Shown here: one piece after another, positions 1 through 7,903 of the stretch
How positions within the stretch are numbered: position 1 is the stretch's first letter
Layout of the letters: the number at the start of each line of letters is the position of its first letter
Source of the DNA: Polyangiaceae bacterium
GTDB lineage: Bacteria > Myxococcota_A > Polyangia > Polyangiales > Polyangiaceae
Length of the DNA stretch: 64,000 nucleotides
Reading direction: 5' to 3'
NCBI GenBank assembly: GCA_020633205.1
Contig: JACKEB010000013.1
Coordinates: 558,001 to 622,000, forward strand
Position numbers and translations under genes: made by a program
Notes under the pieces: generated by a model
What the model saw: the letters and a program-made list of their open reading frames with translations, nothing else
The model's database searches: none
Told to the model about the DNA's origin: nothing

Positions 1-500
1 TCACCCCAGCGGTGGTCGAGGCTTTGGCCCCGACACCGGTGTTGCTGGCGGGCGGTGTGGGCAGCGGTTCGCAAGTTGCGGCTGCTCTAGCCATGGGCGC
101 ACAAGGCTGCTGGCTCGGCTCGCTCTGGCTGACCACGGCGGAGGCCATGGAGTCGGCACCGGTGAAGCAACGGCTGCTCGACGCCGGCTACGACGACACC
201 TTGCGCTCCAAGGCGGTGAGCGGAAAGCCCGCGCGGCAGCTCAAGACCAAGTGGACCGACGCTTGGGAAGATCCGAAAAATCCCAAGCCGCTACCCATGC
301 CGCTACAGTTCATGCTGATCGCTGAGGCGCAGTCGCGCATTCATCGCCACGTGGAGGCAACCGGGGACACCACGCTCTTGATGCAGCCAGTCGGGCAAAT
401 CGTCGGTCGCATGAACGAGGTCAAGCCTGTCGCCGAGGTCATGCGGGAGCTGAAGCAAGGCATGCGCGAAGCGCGCGATCGTCTGAACGCTCTCGGCTGA
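1..500 (+). CDS. nitronate monooxygenase, C-terminal part (5' end outside window)
   Basis: The reading frame is open from the first codon at base 3, so the gene begins before the window. The visible 166 residues carry the FMN phosphate-binding end of the TIM barrel of the nitronate monooxygenase (2-nitropropane dioxygenase) family: an LLAGGVGSG segment followed by AALAMGAQGCWLGSLWLTT. Enzymes of this family oxidise alkyl nitronates or propionate 3-nitronate with FMN in the cytoplasm; some members have unknown substrates. The catalytic His and the N-terminal half cannot be checked here. A strong terminator follows 28 bases downstream, so this is the last gene of its transcript. Confidence 0.85.
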   Translation, partial: TPAVVEALAPTPVLLAGGVGSGSQVAAALAMGAQGCWLGSLWLTTAEAMESAPVKQRLLDAGYDDTLRSKAVSGKPARQLKTKWTDAWEDPKNPKPLPMPLQFMLIAEAQSRIHRHVEATGDTTLLMQPVGQIVGRMNEVKPVAEVMRELKQGMREARDRLNALG

Positions 501-528
501 GCTCTTCACGCGAGCGCTCGAACGACAA

Positions 529-564
529 AAGCCCCGGGGTGTTTCCGCGGGGCTTCGTTCTTTT
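529..564 (+). terminator. rho-independent terminator after the nitronate monooxygenase gene
   Basis: An 8-bp stem, AAGCCCCG (529-536) with CGGGGCTT (548-555), encloses an 11-base loop and is followed by a T-rich tail ending at 564. The A-rich bases before the left arm mean it may also serve the opposite strand, where the TerB-like gene ends at 606. Confidence 0.85.
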
Positions 565-605
565 CGGAGACTTCGCCGCTTGACGGGAGCCCGCGCCAGC
601 TCGGC

Positions 606-1040
606 TTAGGCTTTGGTACCGCGCTCAACCTCGGCGACGATGTCTGCCGCGACGTCCACGTCGATGTCGAGGGCCTCTGCCGTCTCCATGATCAGCTCAC
701 GCTCGCTGGTGCGGATGATGCCGTCAGCGGCGGTGACTTGAACCGCGAGACTGAGCGCGACGCGCCGCACATTGGGATCCGTCAGGCGCTCCTTCACGCT
801 GGCGAGGCGGGCTTCCCGACCTTCTGCTTCGAGCTTTTGCTGCATGTTGGCGAAGAACAGATCGAACTTCGCACCGCCAAAGCGCCCATCCGTCAGCGAC
901 TCGACGCTGGTCTGGAAGTGCTGGCGCTCTTCATCGCTCATCTCCCCGTCAGCGAAGGCGGCCAAGAACATCATCTCGGTGAGCGCCTCGAGCTTCGGGT
1001 CGTCGAAGTCACGGACGAAGGCTGGATCGGTGTGCGCCAT
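606..1040 (-). CDS. TerB-like (tellurite resistance B fold) protein
   Basis: This is a 144-residue soluble acidic protein. Two repeats of the TerB type are visible: LAAFADGEMSDEE near residues 27-39 and VTAADGIIRTSERELI near residues 103-118, each with the D-G-x-[MI] acidic turn that binds metal in TerB-like domains. TerB-like proteins are all-helical; their roles range from tellurite resistance to membrane-linked stress functions, and stand-alone members mostly have no assigned role. The frame is open 12 codons further upstream, but the ATG at 1040 starts the part that looks conserved. It lies downstream of truD on the same strand with a gap of about 120 bases. Confidence 0.65.
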   Translation of the reverse strand: MAHTDPAFVRDFDDPKLEALTEMMFLAAFADGEMSDEERQHFQTSVESLTDGRFGGAKFDLFFANMQQKLEAEGREARLASVKERLTDPNVRRVALSLAVQVTAADGIIRTSERELIMETAEALDIDVDVAADIVAEVERGTKA

Positions 1041-1163
1041 GGCGCGGGAGTATAGCGAGGCCGCCTTGGACACCAATGCCTTTCCGGCCTCGTTCGCCGC
1101 TGTTGTAGCGCTGCGAGGCAGTGCCCTTGTGGCCGCCTTGAACTTTTGCGCTGGGCTTCTCCC

Positions 1164-2219
1164 CTAGACCGCGTCTCGGTGTGGACTGGGGCGCGCCATC
1201 GCCCCGGTCAGGGCGCTCACCAGCTCAGTGGCGTAGCAACCTGAGGGCAGACCGAAGCTGAGGCGCAACGCGTCGCCATCCAGCTCCAGACTGACGTTCT
1301 CGGGGAACACCAAGAGGTCGCGCCGAGTGCCAGGCGCGAGCTTGACGAATGCGCGGGGTGGGGAGTCGAGGCGGAGCGCTGTGATCGCCTGTTGCTCGAG
1401 CTCGCCCGCGGCCGCGTCTGCCGCGACCATCTTGGGGCCAGCCATCGGACCCGTGGGCAGGATGTCTTTGGTCTCCCAGCGCTCACGCTCTGCCTCGACA
1501 TCGGCGACCCTGAAGTGCTTGCCGGTGTTCGCCAGGCGAACCACCTCCCCGAGCAGCGCTTGTTCGAAGCCGACTTCGCGGCGCGCGCTCAAGTAGCGGT
1601 TGAAGGCCTCCGACTGCAGCACGCTCGCGTAGAGGCGTGGCTGAAAACCTCGGCCCTTGGCGCCCTTCTTCAACCAGAAAAGCGCGCGCCCCAGGTTCTG
1701 CCCGTTGATACCGAAGCGCTGGGGGCCGAAGTAGTTGAAGTAGCCGTGTGAGCCGAGCGCCGCGCTGAGCGCGCCCCAGCGACCTTGCCAGTCCGGGTCG
1801 CAGCCCAATAGCCGCAACTGGAAACGATTCCCAAGAAGGTGCCCGGTGCGTAGCTTGTTCGTGTGGCGTGTTACCTCGAGGATCCGCACGCCGTCTGGGA
1901 GCTGCCAGGTCTCTGGTGCCTTCGCCGACTCGGGGACGCTGACCCACTGGCGCGTTACCGCGTTCTTGTCCTTCAGCCCTGCCGTGCCGATCTCGCCCTC
2001 ATCGACGCCGCCGGCTTCGGCGAACAATCGCACCACCTCGCGCGTGTTGAGCCCGCGCTTCTCCACCCACAGGTACCAGTGGCTGCCAGCACCGCTCGCG
2101 GCGTACAGCGGCACTTCTTCGACCTCGAAGTCTTCTGGAGCTTCTCCGATCACGCCTCCTAGTTTGGGCAACTCGGGTTGCCAGGCAGGGGGACTATGGG
2201 GCGCGTCGGTCTCACTCAT
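1164..2219 (-). CDS. truD: tRNA pseudouridine(13) synthase TruD
   Basis: This 351-residue protein matches TruD, which converts uridine 13 of certain tRNAs to pseudouridine in the cytoplasm. The diagnostic motif GTAGLKDKNAVTRQ is present at residues 78-91 with the catalytic Asp at 84. The later motifs NYFGPQRFG and the C-terminal FVKLAPGTRR/LPSGCYATELV segments are also typical of the family. The start at the ATG of MSETDAP is preferred to an upstream frame extension that begins MERPGSAG. It may share a transcript with the TerB-like gene downstream. Length is normal for the family. Confidence 0.93.
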   Translation of the reverse strand: MSETDAPHSPPAWQPELPKLGGVIGEAPEDFEVEEVPLYAASGAGSHWYLWVEKRGLNTREVVRLFAEAGGVDEGEIGTAGLKDKNAVTRQWVSVPESAKAPETWQLPDGVRILEVTRHTNKLRTGHLLGNRFQLRLLGCDPDWQGRWGALSAALGSHGYFNYFGPQRFGINGQNLGRALFWLKKGAKGRGFQPRLYASVLQSEAFNRYLSARREVGFEQALLGEVVRLANTGKHFRVADVEAERERWETKDILPTGPMAGPKMVAADAAAGELEQQAITALRLDSPPRAFVKLAPGTRRDLLVFPENVSLELDGDALRLSFGLPSGCYATELVSALTGAMARPSPHRDAV

Positions 2220-2324
2220 GGCAGCGCGCTTACCGGCGCTTCCAGGTCGCTCCAAGCGCTTCGCTCATCCCCGCACCCAAGCGCTGCTCGAGAGCGCCAG
2301 TCCCGTGTGCCTGGACGCCGCCAG

Positions 2325-2490
2325 CTGTTTACGTTGTAAATGATGCTGTAAACGCCCCAACAAAGCGCTGATTTGCTTCGAATCACTTAAATTCCCGTGC
2401 CAAAATCGAGCAGCGCAGCGTTCGAACGTTGATTTCGACGCTTACGCAAGTCAAGCTACGCAGCGCGTTGAATGTAAAGCTGTAAACGTG
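2325..2490. promoter_or_regulatory. repeated TGTAAAC boxes in the promoter region of the beta-oxidation pair
   Basis: The 332-base gap between truD and the hydroxyacyl-CoA dehydrogenase gene holds no gene. The 10-mer GCTGTAAACG occurs exactly at 2345-2354 and 2479-2488. Each copy is preceded by another TGTAAA half-site (2335-2340 and 2473-2478), and a near copy GCTGTTTACG lies at 2324-2333. The repeated boxes look like regulator binding sites for the dehydrogenase-thiolase transcript. The regulator is not known and no clear -35/-10 pair was recognised. Confidence 0.4.
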
Positions 2491-2551
2491 CGAGCCACGA
2501 CCGGCCAGCGCCCTTGCAGCACACAAGTCGACGCCCACAAGGAGCGAGGCG

Positions 2552-3895
2552 ATGAATCAGTTGGCAACCCAAGGCGCACGCGGCAAGGCAAGCGACATCC
2601 TGGGCAAGCGGCGCATCGAGCACGTGGTCGTGCTCGGAGCGAACGGAACCATGGGCTTCGGAAGCGGTGCGTTGTTCACCCACGCGGTCCCCAAGGTGAC
2701 GTTCTTGGCGCGCACCAAGGCGAAGGCGGAGGACGGCCTGAAGGCGGCCATCCGTCAGGTTCGTTCCCCCACGGTAGCGGACCGCGTGGAGTGCGGAAGC
2801 TACGAGGATGACCTCGAGCAGGCGGTAGCCAGCGCTGACTTGATTTTCGAAGCCGTGACCGAGCAGCTCGAGCTGAAGCAGCAGTTCTTCGAGCGCATCG
2901 ACAAGGCGAGGCGCGCCGATAGCATCATCGGTACGGTGACCTCCGGGTTGTCGATCAACAAGCTGGCGGAGGGGCGCAGTGAGTCCTTTCGCAAGCACTT
3001 CATGGGGATCCACTTCTTCAACCCGCCGAACGTGATCGTTGGCACCGAGTTGGTTGCGGGCAAAGATACCGACGCAGAGCTGCTCGACTTCGTTGAGACC
3101 TACTGCGAGAAGCTGCTCGGGCGCACGATGATCCGCACGGCAGACACCCCCGGCTTTGCCGGTAACCGAGTGGGCTTCAAGGTGCTGAACGAGGTCGCCC
3201 AGCTGGCGGAAGAGCACGGTCCGGCGCTGATGGACAAGCTGGTAGGGCCTTACACCGGCCGTGCGCTGGCGCCGCTCGGCACCATCGACCTCGTCGGTTG
3301 GGATATCCACAAGGCAATTGTGGACAATATCTACAAGTTGACGAAGGACGAGGCACACGGGACGCTCGAGCTGCCCGCCTACATGCAGCGACTGATTGAC
3401 AAGGGCACGCTTGGCAACAAGACCGGCGGCGGCTTCTTTCAGCGCACCAAAGACAAAAAGAAGCTCGTGCTGAACCCAAAGACTGGCGAGTACACGCCGC
3501 TCGAAGAGGTGAAGCTCCCGAACCTCGGCTTCATCAAAGAGATCGCCACGCTGCACCGCATGGGGCGCTATGAGGAAGCGATGGCGGCCTTCGTCAGCGC
3601 ACCGGGTGACGAGGCTGCGCTCGCTCGAAAGGTCATCGCCGGCTACATCAGCTACGGCTTCCACCGCGCCGGTGAGTGCACCGAGGCGATCACCGGCATC
3701 GATCTGATCATGGGCACCGGCTTCAACTGGGCGCCGCCGAGCGTCTTGGTGGACACCATCGGCGTCTCCCGCACGGTGGACATGCTCAAGGCAGCGGGAG
3801 TGCCCGTGCCGAAGCTCTTGGCCGATGCACTACCCGGGCAGCGCTTCTTCAACCATCCAACCGTCAACGTCGGGCGCTTCTTCGTCGCGCGCTGA
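2552..3895 (+). CDS. 3-hydroxyacyl-CoA dehydrogenase family protein
   Basis: This 447-residue protein resembles the dehydrogenase half of FadB/FadJ multifunctional enzymes. It has an N-terminal Rossmann NAD domain (residues about 22-200), the segment HFFNPPN with the family's conserved active-site surroundings, and DTPGFAGNRV followed by two helical dimerisation domains. It should oxidise 3-hydroxyacyl-CoA with NAD in beta-oxidation. The dinucleotide motif reads G-A-N-G-T-M-G (29-35), one residue longer than the usual G-x-G-x-x-G. A good Shine-Dalgarno, AAGGAGCG, precedes the ATG. The thiolase gene follows after 30 bases, so the two are almost certainly co-transcribed. No enoyl-CoA hydratase domain is present. 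Confidence 0.88.
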   Translation: MNQLATQGARGKASDILGKRRIEHVVVLGANGTMGFGSGALFTHAVPKVTFLARTKAKAEDGLKAAIRQVRSPTVADRVECGSYEDDLEQAVASADLIFEAVTEQLELKQQFFERIDKARRADSIIGTVTSGLSINKLAEGRSESFRKHFMGIHFFNPPNVIVGTELVAGKDTDAELLDFVETYCEKLLGRTMIRTADTPGFAGNRVGFKVLNEVAQLAEEHGPALMDKLVGPYTGRALAPLGTIDLVGWDIHKAIVDNIYKLTKDEAHGTLELPAYMQRLIDKGTLGNKTGGGFFQRTKDKKKLVLNPKTGEYTPLEEVKLPNLGFIKEIATLHRMGRYEEAMAAFVSAPGDEAALARKVIAGYISYGFHRAGECTEAITGIDLIMGTGFNWAPPSVLVDTIGVSRTVDMLKAAGVPVPKLLADALPGQRFFNHPTVNVGRFFVAR

Positions 3896-3925
3896 ACCGT
3901 CGCACAGGAACAGGAGACACAGCCA

Positions 3926-5155
3926 ATGTCACAAGAAGTATATATCCTCGGCGGCTATCAGACTGATTTCGCGCGGAACTGGAGCAAGGAAAACAAGCAC
4001 TTCTCCGCCATGATGCGCGAGGTCGTGCGCGGCGCGCTGGAGACCACCGGCCTCGAGCCCAAGGACATCCAGACCGGGCACGTCGGCAACTTCGCGGCGG
4101 AGCTCTACTGCAAGCAGGGGCACCTTGGTGCGTTCTTCGTGGAGACCCACCCGCTCTTCAGTGGGCTGCCGACAGGTCGTCATGAGGCAGCGTGTGCGTC
4201 CGGAAGCATCGCGCTCCTCGCGGCCAGCGCGGAGATCGAAGCGGGTCGCTACGACGTGACCGCGGTCGTCGGCATCGAGCAGATGAAGACCGTCGACTCG
4301 GCGACTGGCGGTGACTTCCTCGGCACAGCCGCGTGGTATGAGCTCGAGGCAGCGGGCATCGAGTTCCCGTTCCCCAAGCTATTCGGCAAGCTCGGCGACG
4401 AATACGACAAGCGCTACGGTCTGAAGGACGAGCACCTGGCAGGGATCAGCGCCATCAACTACGCGAACGCCAAGCTGAACCCCAACGCGCAGACGCGCAC
4501 GTGGTACATGAACCAGGGGCACGCGATGTGCCGCACGGATGACAACCCCGCCGTCGGTGGTCGGATCCGTATCTCCGACTGCTCCCAGGTCACTGACGGG
4601 GCAGCCACCGTCTTCCTGGCTTCGAAAAGCTACGCGGAAAAGTACGCCAAGGCGAAGGGGATCCCCCTCGCGAGCATCCCGCGCATCAAAGGCTGGGGAC
4701 ACCACACGGCGCGGCTACGCTTCGAAGACAAGGTCCTTGAGAGCAAGGACTCGGAGTACGTGTTGCCTCATGTGCGCTCCACCGTCACCGATGCGTTCAA
4801 GCGCGCCGGCATGGCAGATGTCAGCGGCATCGACGGCATCGAGACTCATGACTGCTTCACCACCAGCGAATACATGGCGATCGATCACTTCGGACTGACG
4901 AAGCCCGGTGAGAGCTGGAAGGCAGTTGAGGAAGGCGTGATTGCAATCGGCGGTAAGTGTCCAATCAACCCAAGTGGTGGCTTGATCGGCGCGGGGCACC
5001 CCGTGGGGGCAACCGGCGTGCGCCAGCTGCTCGACGCTTACAAGCAGGTCACCGGGACGGCTGGCGACTACCAGGTCGAAGGCGCGAAGAACTTCGCGAC
5101 TCTCAACATCGGTGGTAGCGGCACCACGAGTGTCACCTTCATCGTGGGCGTGTAG
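3926..5155 (+). CDS. SCP2-type thiolase (acetyl-CoA acyltransferase family)
   Basis: This 409-residue thiolase carries the nucleophile Cys90 in HEAACASGS, the HDCF motif typical of SCP2/SCPx-type thiolases (His308-Asp309-Cys310), and GAGHPVGATG with His358. The C-terminal end reads NIGGSGTT rather than the C-x-G-G-G-x-G of classical thiolases, which also points to the SCP2 subfamily. It would cleave 3-ketoacyl-CoA, completing the cycle begun by the upstream dehydrogenase; SCP2-type enzymes often act on branched or sterol side-chain substrates, but nothing here fixes the substrate. An AGGAG-like site precedes the ATG. A terminator follows, so the dehydrogenase and thiolase form a closed two-gene operon. 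Confidence 0.9.
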   Translation: MSQEVYILGGYQTDFARNWSKENKHFSAMMREVVRGALETTGLEPKDIQTGHVGNFAAELYCKQGHLGAFFVETHPLFSGLPTGRHEAACASGSIALLAASAEIEAGRYDVTAVVGIEQMKTVDSATGGDFLGTAAWYELEAAGIEFPFPKLFGKLGDEYDKRYGLKDEHLAGISAINYANAKLNPNAQTRTWYMNQGHAMCRTDDNPAVGGRIRISDCSQVTDGAATVFLASKSYAEKYAKAKGIPLASIPRIKGWGHHTARLRFEDKVLESKDSEYVLPHVRSTVTDAFKRAGMADVSGIDGIETHDCFTTSEYMAIDHFGLTKPGESWKAVEEGVIAIGGKCPINPSGGLIGAGHPVGATGVRQLLDAYKQVTGTAGDYQVEGAKNFATLNIGGSGTTSVTFIVGV

Positions 5156-5187
5156 CGCTCCTCTCCCCCCAAAGAAAAGCTCAGAGG

Positions 5188-5239
5188 CAGGCCCTGCAAG
5201 TTCCGTTTGAACGCGGAAGCGCAGGGCCTGATGGTTTTT
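5188..5239 (+). terminator. terminator closing the dehydrogenase-thiolase operon
   Basis: A 10-bp perfect stem, CAGGCCCTGC (5188-5197) with GCAGGGCCTG (5221-5230), contains an inner TTCCG/CGGAA stem and is followed by ATGGTTTTTGTT. Its position rules out the longer in-frame start at 5207 for the next gene. Confidence 0.85.
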
Positions 5240-5281
5240 GTTGGTTGCGTTCCGCGGCGTCGAGGCGAAGATCCACGCGCC

Positions 5282-5770
5282 ATGCGAGAAGTGCGAACCC
5301 AGATCGAGATTGCTGCCTCCCGTGAAGAAGTGTGGGAGGTACTGACCGACTTCGCGCGCTACCCGGAGTGGAATCCGGTGATCGTGAGCGTGAAGGGCGA
5401 CCTGCGGGCAGGCGCAAACGTCGACATCAAGATCCGCCAGGGCAAGCTCGCGGTTCCGATCCCGTGCCGCATGCACCGCGTCGAGCCGCTTCACGACTTC
5501 CGCTGGCGCGGGCCACGGAGCTCGCTGATGGCGAAGGTGATGGGCGGGGAGCATTACTTCAGCCTCGAGCCGCTGCGAACGCTCACCGCCGGGGCAGCAG
5601 AAGCCGGCGAGGAGCGTTGCGTGTTCGTGCACGGGGAACAGTTTCGGGGGCCGGTGGTGCCGCTGCTCTGGCCGCGCATGAAAAAGCAGCTCGAAGTCGG
5701 CTATTCCCGCGTGAATCAAGCGCTGAAGGAGCGGGTGGAAGCGGCCAAGGCGAAGTCGGCGTCCGCCTGA
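5282..5770 (+). CDS. SRPBCC (START/Bet v1-like) domain protein
   Basis: The 162-residue product begins EVRTQIEIAASREEVWEVL, followed by TDFARYPEWNPVI, the standard opening of SRPBCC ligand-binding domains. These form a helix-grip fold around a hydrophobic cavity; members bind lipids, polyketides or other apolar ligands, or act as cyclases. The ATG at 5282 is chosen because the longer frame from 5207 would run through the terminator. The start codon is preceded by no strong Shine-Dalgarno. Neighbouring lipid-degradation genes suggest, but do not prove, an apolar ligand. Confidence 0.75.
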   Translation: MREVRTQIEIAASREEVWEVLTDFARYPEWNPVIVSVKGDLRAGANVDIKIRQGKLAVPIPCRMHRVEPLHDFRWRGPRSSLMAKVMGGEHYFSLEPLRTLTAGAAEAGEERCVFVHGEQFRGPVVPLLWPRMKKQLEVGYSRVNQALKERVEAAKAKSASA

Positions 5771-5789
5771 CGCGCCCGCGCGGCCTGCT

Positions 5790-6479
5790 ATGCTCCCAGC
5801 AGTGTCCTTCAGTTCGGTCAGTCACAGCCTCCGACGGGGGCGGCGCGTTGCGTGGCTGCTCGTCTGCACGCTGGCTGCCTTCGTGCTGACGGGCGCTTGT
5901 AGCGGCAAGGAGGAGCGGTTTTCGCCGATCCCCGAGAGTGACAGCGGCGGCTTGCCTGGCTGGGATGGGAGCTTCCCCGATGTGCCCGTGCGTGACGCCG
6001 AGCCGAGCTGCCCCAAGGCGGCGAAACCGTACGGAACCGATCCAGATTTCGGCGAGAGCCTGCCGGACATCTTGCTCCTCGACTGCGACGGCAACACCAT
6101 CACCGTCGACGAGATGCGTTGCGAGTCCAAGCTGACCCTGGTGTCCATCGGGGCGGGTTGGTGTGAGCCCTGCCAGCAGGAGGCGCTCGTGATGGAGGAC
6201 CTGTACAACCGCTACTCGTCACGCGGCTTGAACGTCGTGCAATTCATGTACGCAGACGCCGAAGGCTTTCTGCCTGGACCAGAGTTCTGCCGCACCTGGC
6301 GGGATTCCTTCACCTTGAGCTATCCGGTGTACGTGGACCCCCAGAGCAACACCCTGCAGTTCCTGAGTCTCGGCGTGACACCAGTGAACATGCTGCTCGA
6401 CAAGCAGGGCAAGGTGGTGTGGTTCGCTCCTGGCGTCTTGCCGGAGGACTTCGAGAGTATCTTGCTCGGCTTGATGTGA
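5790..6479 (+). CDS. thioredoxin-like (TlpA/redoxin) lipoprotein with WCEPC site
   Basis: The 229-residue product has a positively charged N-terminus, a hydrophobic stretch VAWLLVCTLAAFVL and the lipobox LTGAC, so it should be exported and lipidated. After a low-complexity linker comes a thioredoxin fold with the redox motif W-C-E-P-C (in AGWCEPCQQEA) and the cis-Pro segment GVTPVNMLLD. It is therefore expected to reduce or oxidise protein or small-molecule thiols outside the inner membrane. It is followed after only 3 bases by the PGPGW membrane protein gene. Two more lipoproteins of this kind are encoded within 3.4 kb. Confidence 0.82.
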   Translation: MLPAVSFSSVSHSLRRGRRVAWLLVCTLAAFVLTGACSGKEERFSPIPESDSGGLPGWDGSFPDVPVRDAEPSCPKAAKPYGTDPDFGESLPDILLLDCDGNTITVDEMRCESKLTLVSIGAGWCEPCQQEALVMEDLYNRYSSRGLNVVQFMYADAEGFLPGPEFCRTWRDSFTLSYPVYVDPQSNTLQFLSLGVTPVNMLLDKQGKVVWFAPGVLPEDFESILLGLM

Positions 6480-6482
6480 TCC

Positions 6483-6908
6483 ATGGCGTGGCTCGAGCAG
6501 CACCCAACCTGGGTTTGGCTTACGCTTGTTTCCGTGGGGAGCTTCGTGGTGTGCATCATCGCGATCCCCTGGTACCTCGCGCGGGCTCCAGCCGCGCTGC
6601 TGGTTGGCCCGCCTCAACCTTGGAGGGGGCTCTCGCCGCTGCGGCTCGGTTTGCGGCTACTGAAGAACCTGATCGGTTTCGCGCTCTTCGTTGCCGGTTT
6701 GATCATGCTGGTCGGTCCTGGTCAGGGCCTGCTCACCTTGATCGTCGCCCTCGGGCTCCTGGACTTACCAGGTAAGCGAGCGCTGCAGCGCCGCCTGCTG
6801 TTCAAGCCGCGAGTTTTGAAGTTGGTCAACGGGCTACGCGAGCGCGCCGGCAGAGATGCGCTCGAGCCCTACTCAGAACGCCCAGGGCACGACGACGAGC
6901 TGCGTTGA
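6483..6908 (+). CDS. PGPGW-family membrane protein
   Basis: The 141-residue protein has an N-terminal membrane segment (WLTLVSVGSFVVCIIAIPWY), a basic loop, and a second hydrophobic pair containing LIMLVGPGQGLLTLIVALGLL. The central VGPGQGLL resembles the signature of the small PGPGW transmembrane family, whose function is unknown. The C-terminus is basic and amphipathic. It overlaps the operon of the preceding thioredoxin-like lipoprotein (3-base gap) and ends convergently with the next gene. Confidence 0.6.
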   Translation: MAWLEQHPTWVWLTLVSVGSFVVCIIAIPWYLARAPAALLVGPPQPWRGLSPLRLGLRLLKNLIGFALFVAGLIMLVGPGQGLLTLIVALGLLDLPGKRALQRRLLFKPRVLKLVNGLRERAGRDALEPYSERPGHDDELR

Positions 6909-6932
6909 GTCCCTGAACGTCGCGTCTGCCAA

Positions 6933-7565
6933 TTACCTCGCGGAAGCGCCCTTGGCGGTAGTCGGGTGGGGGGTGAGGTCCGCCGTCGGGTGCCCCGCGG
7001 GCGTTGCGGCGCGCTGAAGCGCTCGCGGTAGGCGTTCGGCGTCGCCAGCGCGCAGCCCAACCTGGAAGTCCACCACGTAGCCATCGACACCGACGACGAC
7101 CAGGGTGGGGACCGCCTGCACTGGATCGAATGCCAGGGCGAACTTGGCGAACTCTGCCCCGCGGATCACTGGGTAGTCGAGACCGTGATCGTCGACGTAG
7201 TTCTCCACATATTTCCAGGTAGAATTGTCGTCGAGGGAGACGGCGAGGGCGGTAGTGTGAGGCGGCGCGTTCTTCAGGCTTTGGTTGACCAACGGCGCCT
7301 TGGCCGCGCACGATTCGCACCAGGAAGCGAAGAAGTTGATCAGAATCGGGCCTTGGCCGAGCATCCTGCGGGAGTCGTGCACCCCGCCTTCGGTATCCAT
7401 CACCATGAAGTGGGGCACGGGTTCCTTCGGGGAGATGGCGCGGAACGGCTCCAGTAAACCCATGTCGCCTTCGAGTTCGATCTGCCGCGGTGTCGAGTCC
7501 CCAGCGCCGGATGGCGCGCATGCGGCACACAGGAGGACACAGAGCAGCAGAGCCGAGCGGCGCAT
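6933..7565 (-). CDS. thioredoxin-like lipoprotein with WCESC site
   Basis: The 210-residue product starts MRRSALLLCVLLCAAC, a short signal peptide with lipobox LCAAC. The mature part contains FFASWCESCAAKAP, a thioredoxin-like active site W-C-E-S-C, and the cis-Pro segment QAVPTLVVV. It should act as an extracytoplasmic thiol-disulfide protein. The start at 7565 is chosen because the signal peptide begins there; the longer frame to 7757 reads through the MITE-like element just upstream. That element lies 28 bases in front of this start and may have replaced or altered the native promoter. Confidence 0.8.
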   Translation of the reverse strand: MRRSALLLCVLLCAACAPSGAGDSTPRQIELEGDMGLLEPFRAISPKEPVPHFMVMDTEGGVHDSRRMLGQGPILINFFASWCESCAAKAPLVNQSLKNAPPHTTALAVSLDDNSTWKYVENYVDDHGLDYPVIRGAEFAKFALAFDPVQAVPTLVVVGVDGYVVDFQVGLRAGDAERLPRALQRAATPAGHPTADLTPHPTTAKGASAR

Positions 7566-7593
7566 CTCCCACACTCTGACACGAGTCAGCTCG

Positions 7594-7809
7594 CTAGTGT
7601 CCTGTCTCCGTATTCGCCTCACGAGCAAGGTGTTGAAAAACACCCTGCCAATGAACAACAACCTGCTAGTGAGGCGAATCTGTGATTCGCTGAACAAGTC
7701 AACACAGCGTTTCCTCGTCTCAAGAGTAGTACGAAGGCGCAAAACTCGTGCGCCCACACCCTCAGGGGGCGCGGGAGTTTTGTAGCGAACTACGGAGACA
7801 GGACACTAG
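7594..7809. mobile_element. MITE-like element, 216 bp, 19-bp perfect terminal inverted repeats
   Basis: The element begins CTAGTGTCCTGTCTCCGTA (7594-7612) and ends with the exact reverse complement (7791-7809). Inside are an 11-bp inverted pair, ATTCGCCTCAC (7612-7622) and GTGAGGCGAAT (7669-7679), and a palindrome GCGAATC-TGT-GATTCGC (7674-7690). There is no transposase, so it would need one in trans. CTAG occurs at both outer ends and internally at 7665-7668; whether CTAG is target duplication or part of the repeat cannot be decided from one copy. A diverged end of the same element is present at 50168-50210. Confidence 0.75.
7629..7660 (+). repeat. hairpin-plus-tail repeat, copy 1
   Basis: GGTGTT (7629-7634), GAAA loop, AACACC (7639-7644), then the tail CTGCCAATGAACAAC. 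It lies inside the MITE-like element, within its 11-bp inner inverted repeat. Related copies are at 8543 and 25952. Confidence 0.6.
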
Positions 7810-7903
7810 GTGGGCCGTGTTTTTGGCCGAGCGTGTGGCGTGAAGGTCCGTGCTGCTCAGTGCGCCTTGGTGCAGCCTGTGAGCACAGCGAAGGGAGCCG
7901 GCG

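Noticed and set aside
5207..5281. Longer start for the SRPBCC protein
   Set aside because: It would begin inside the terminator of the thiolase operon.
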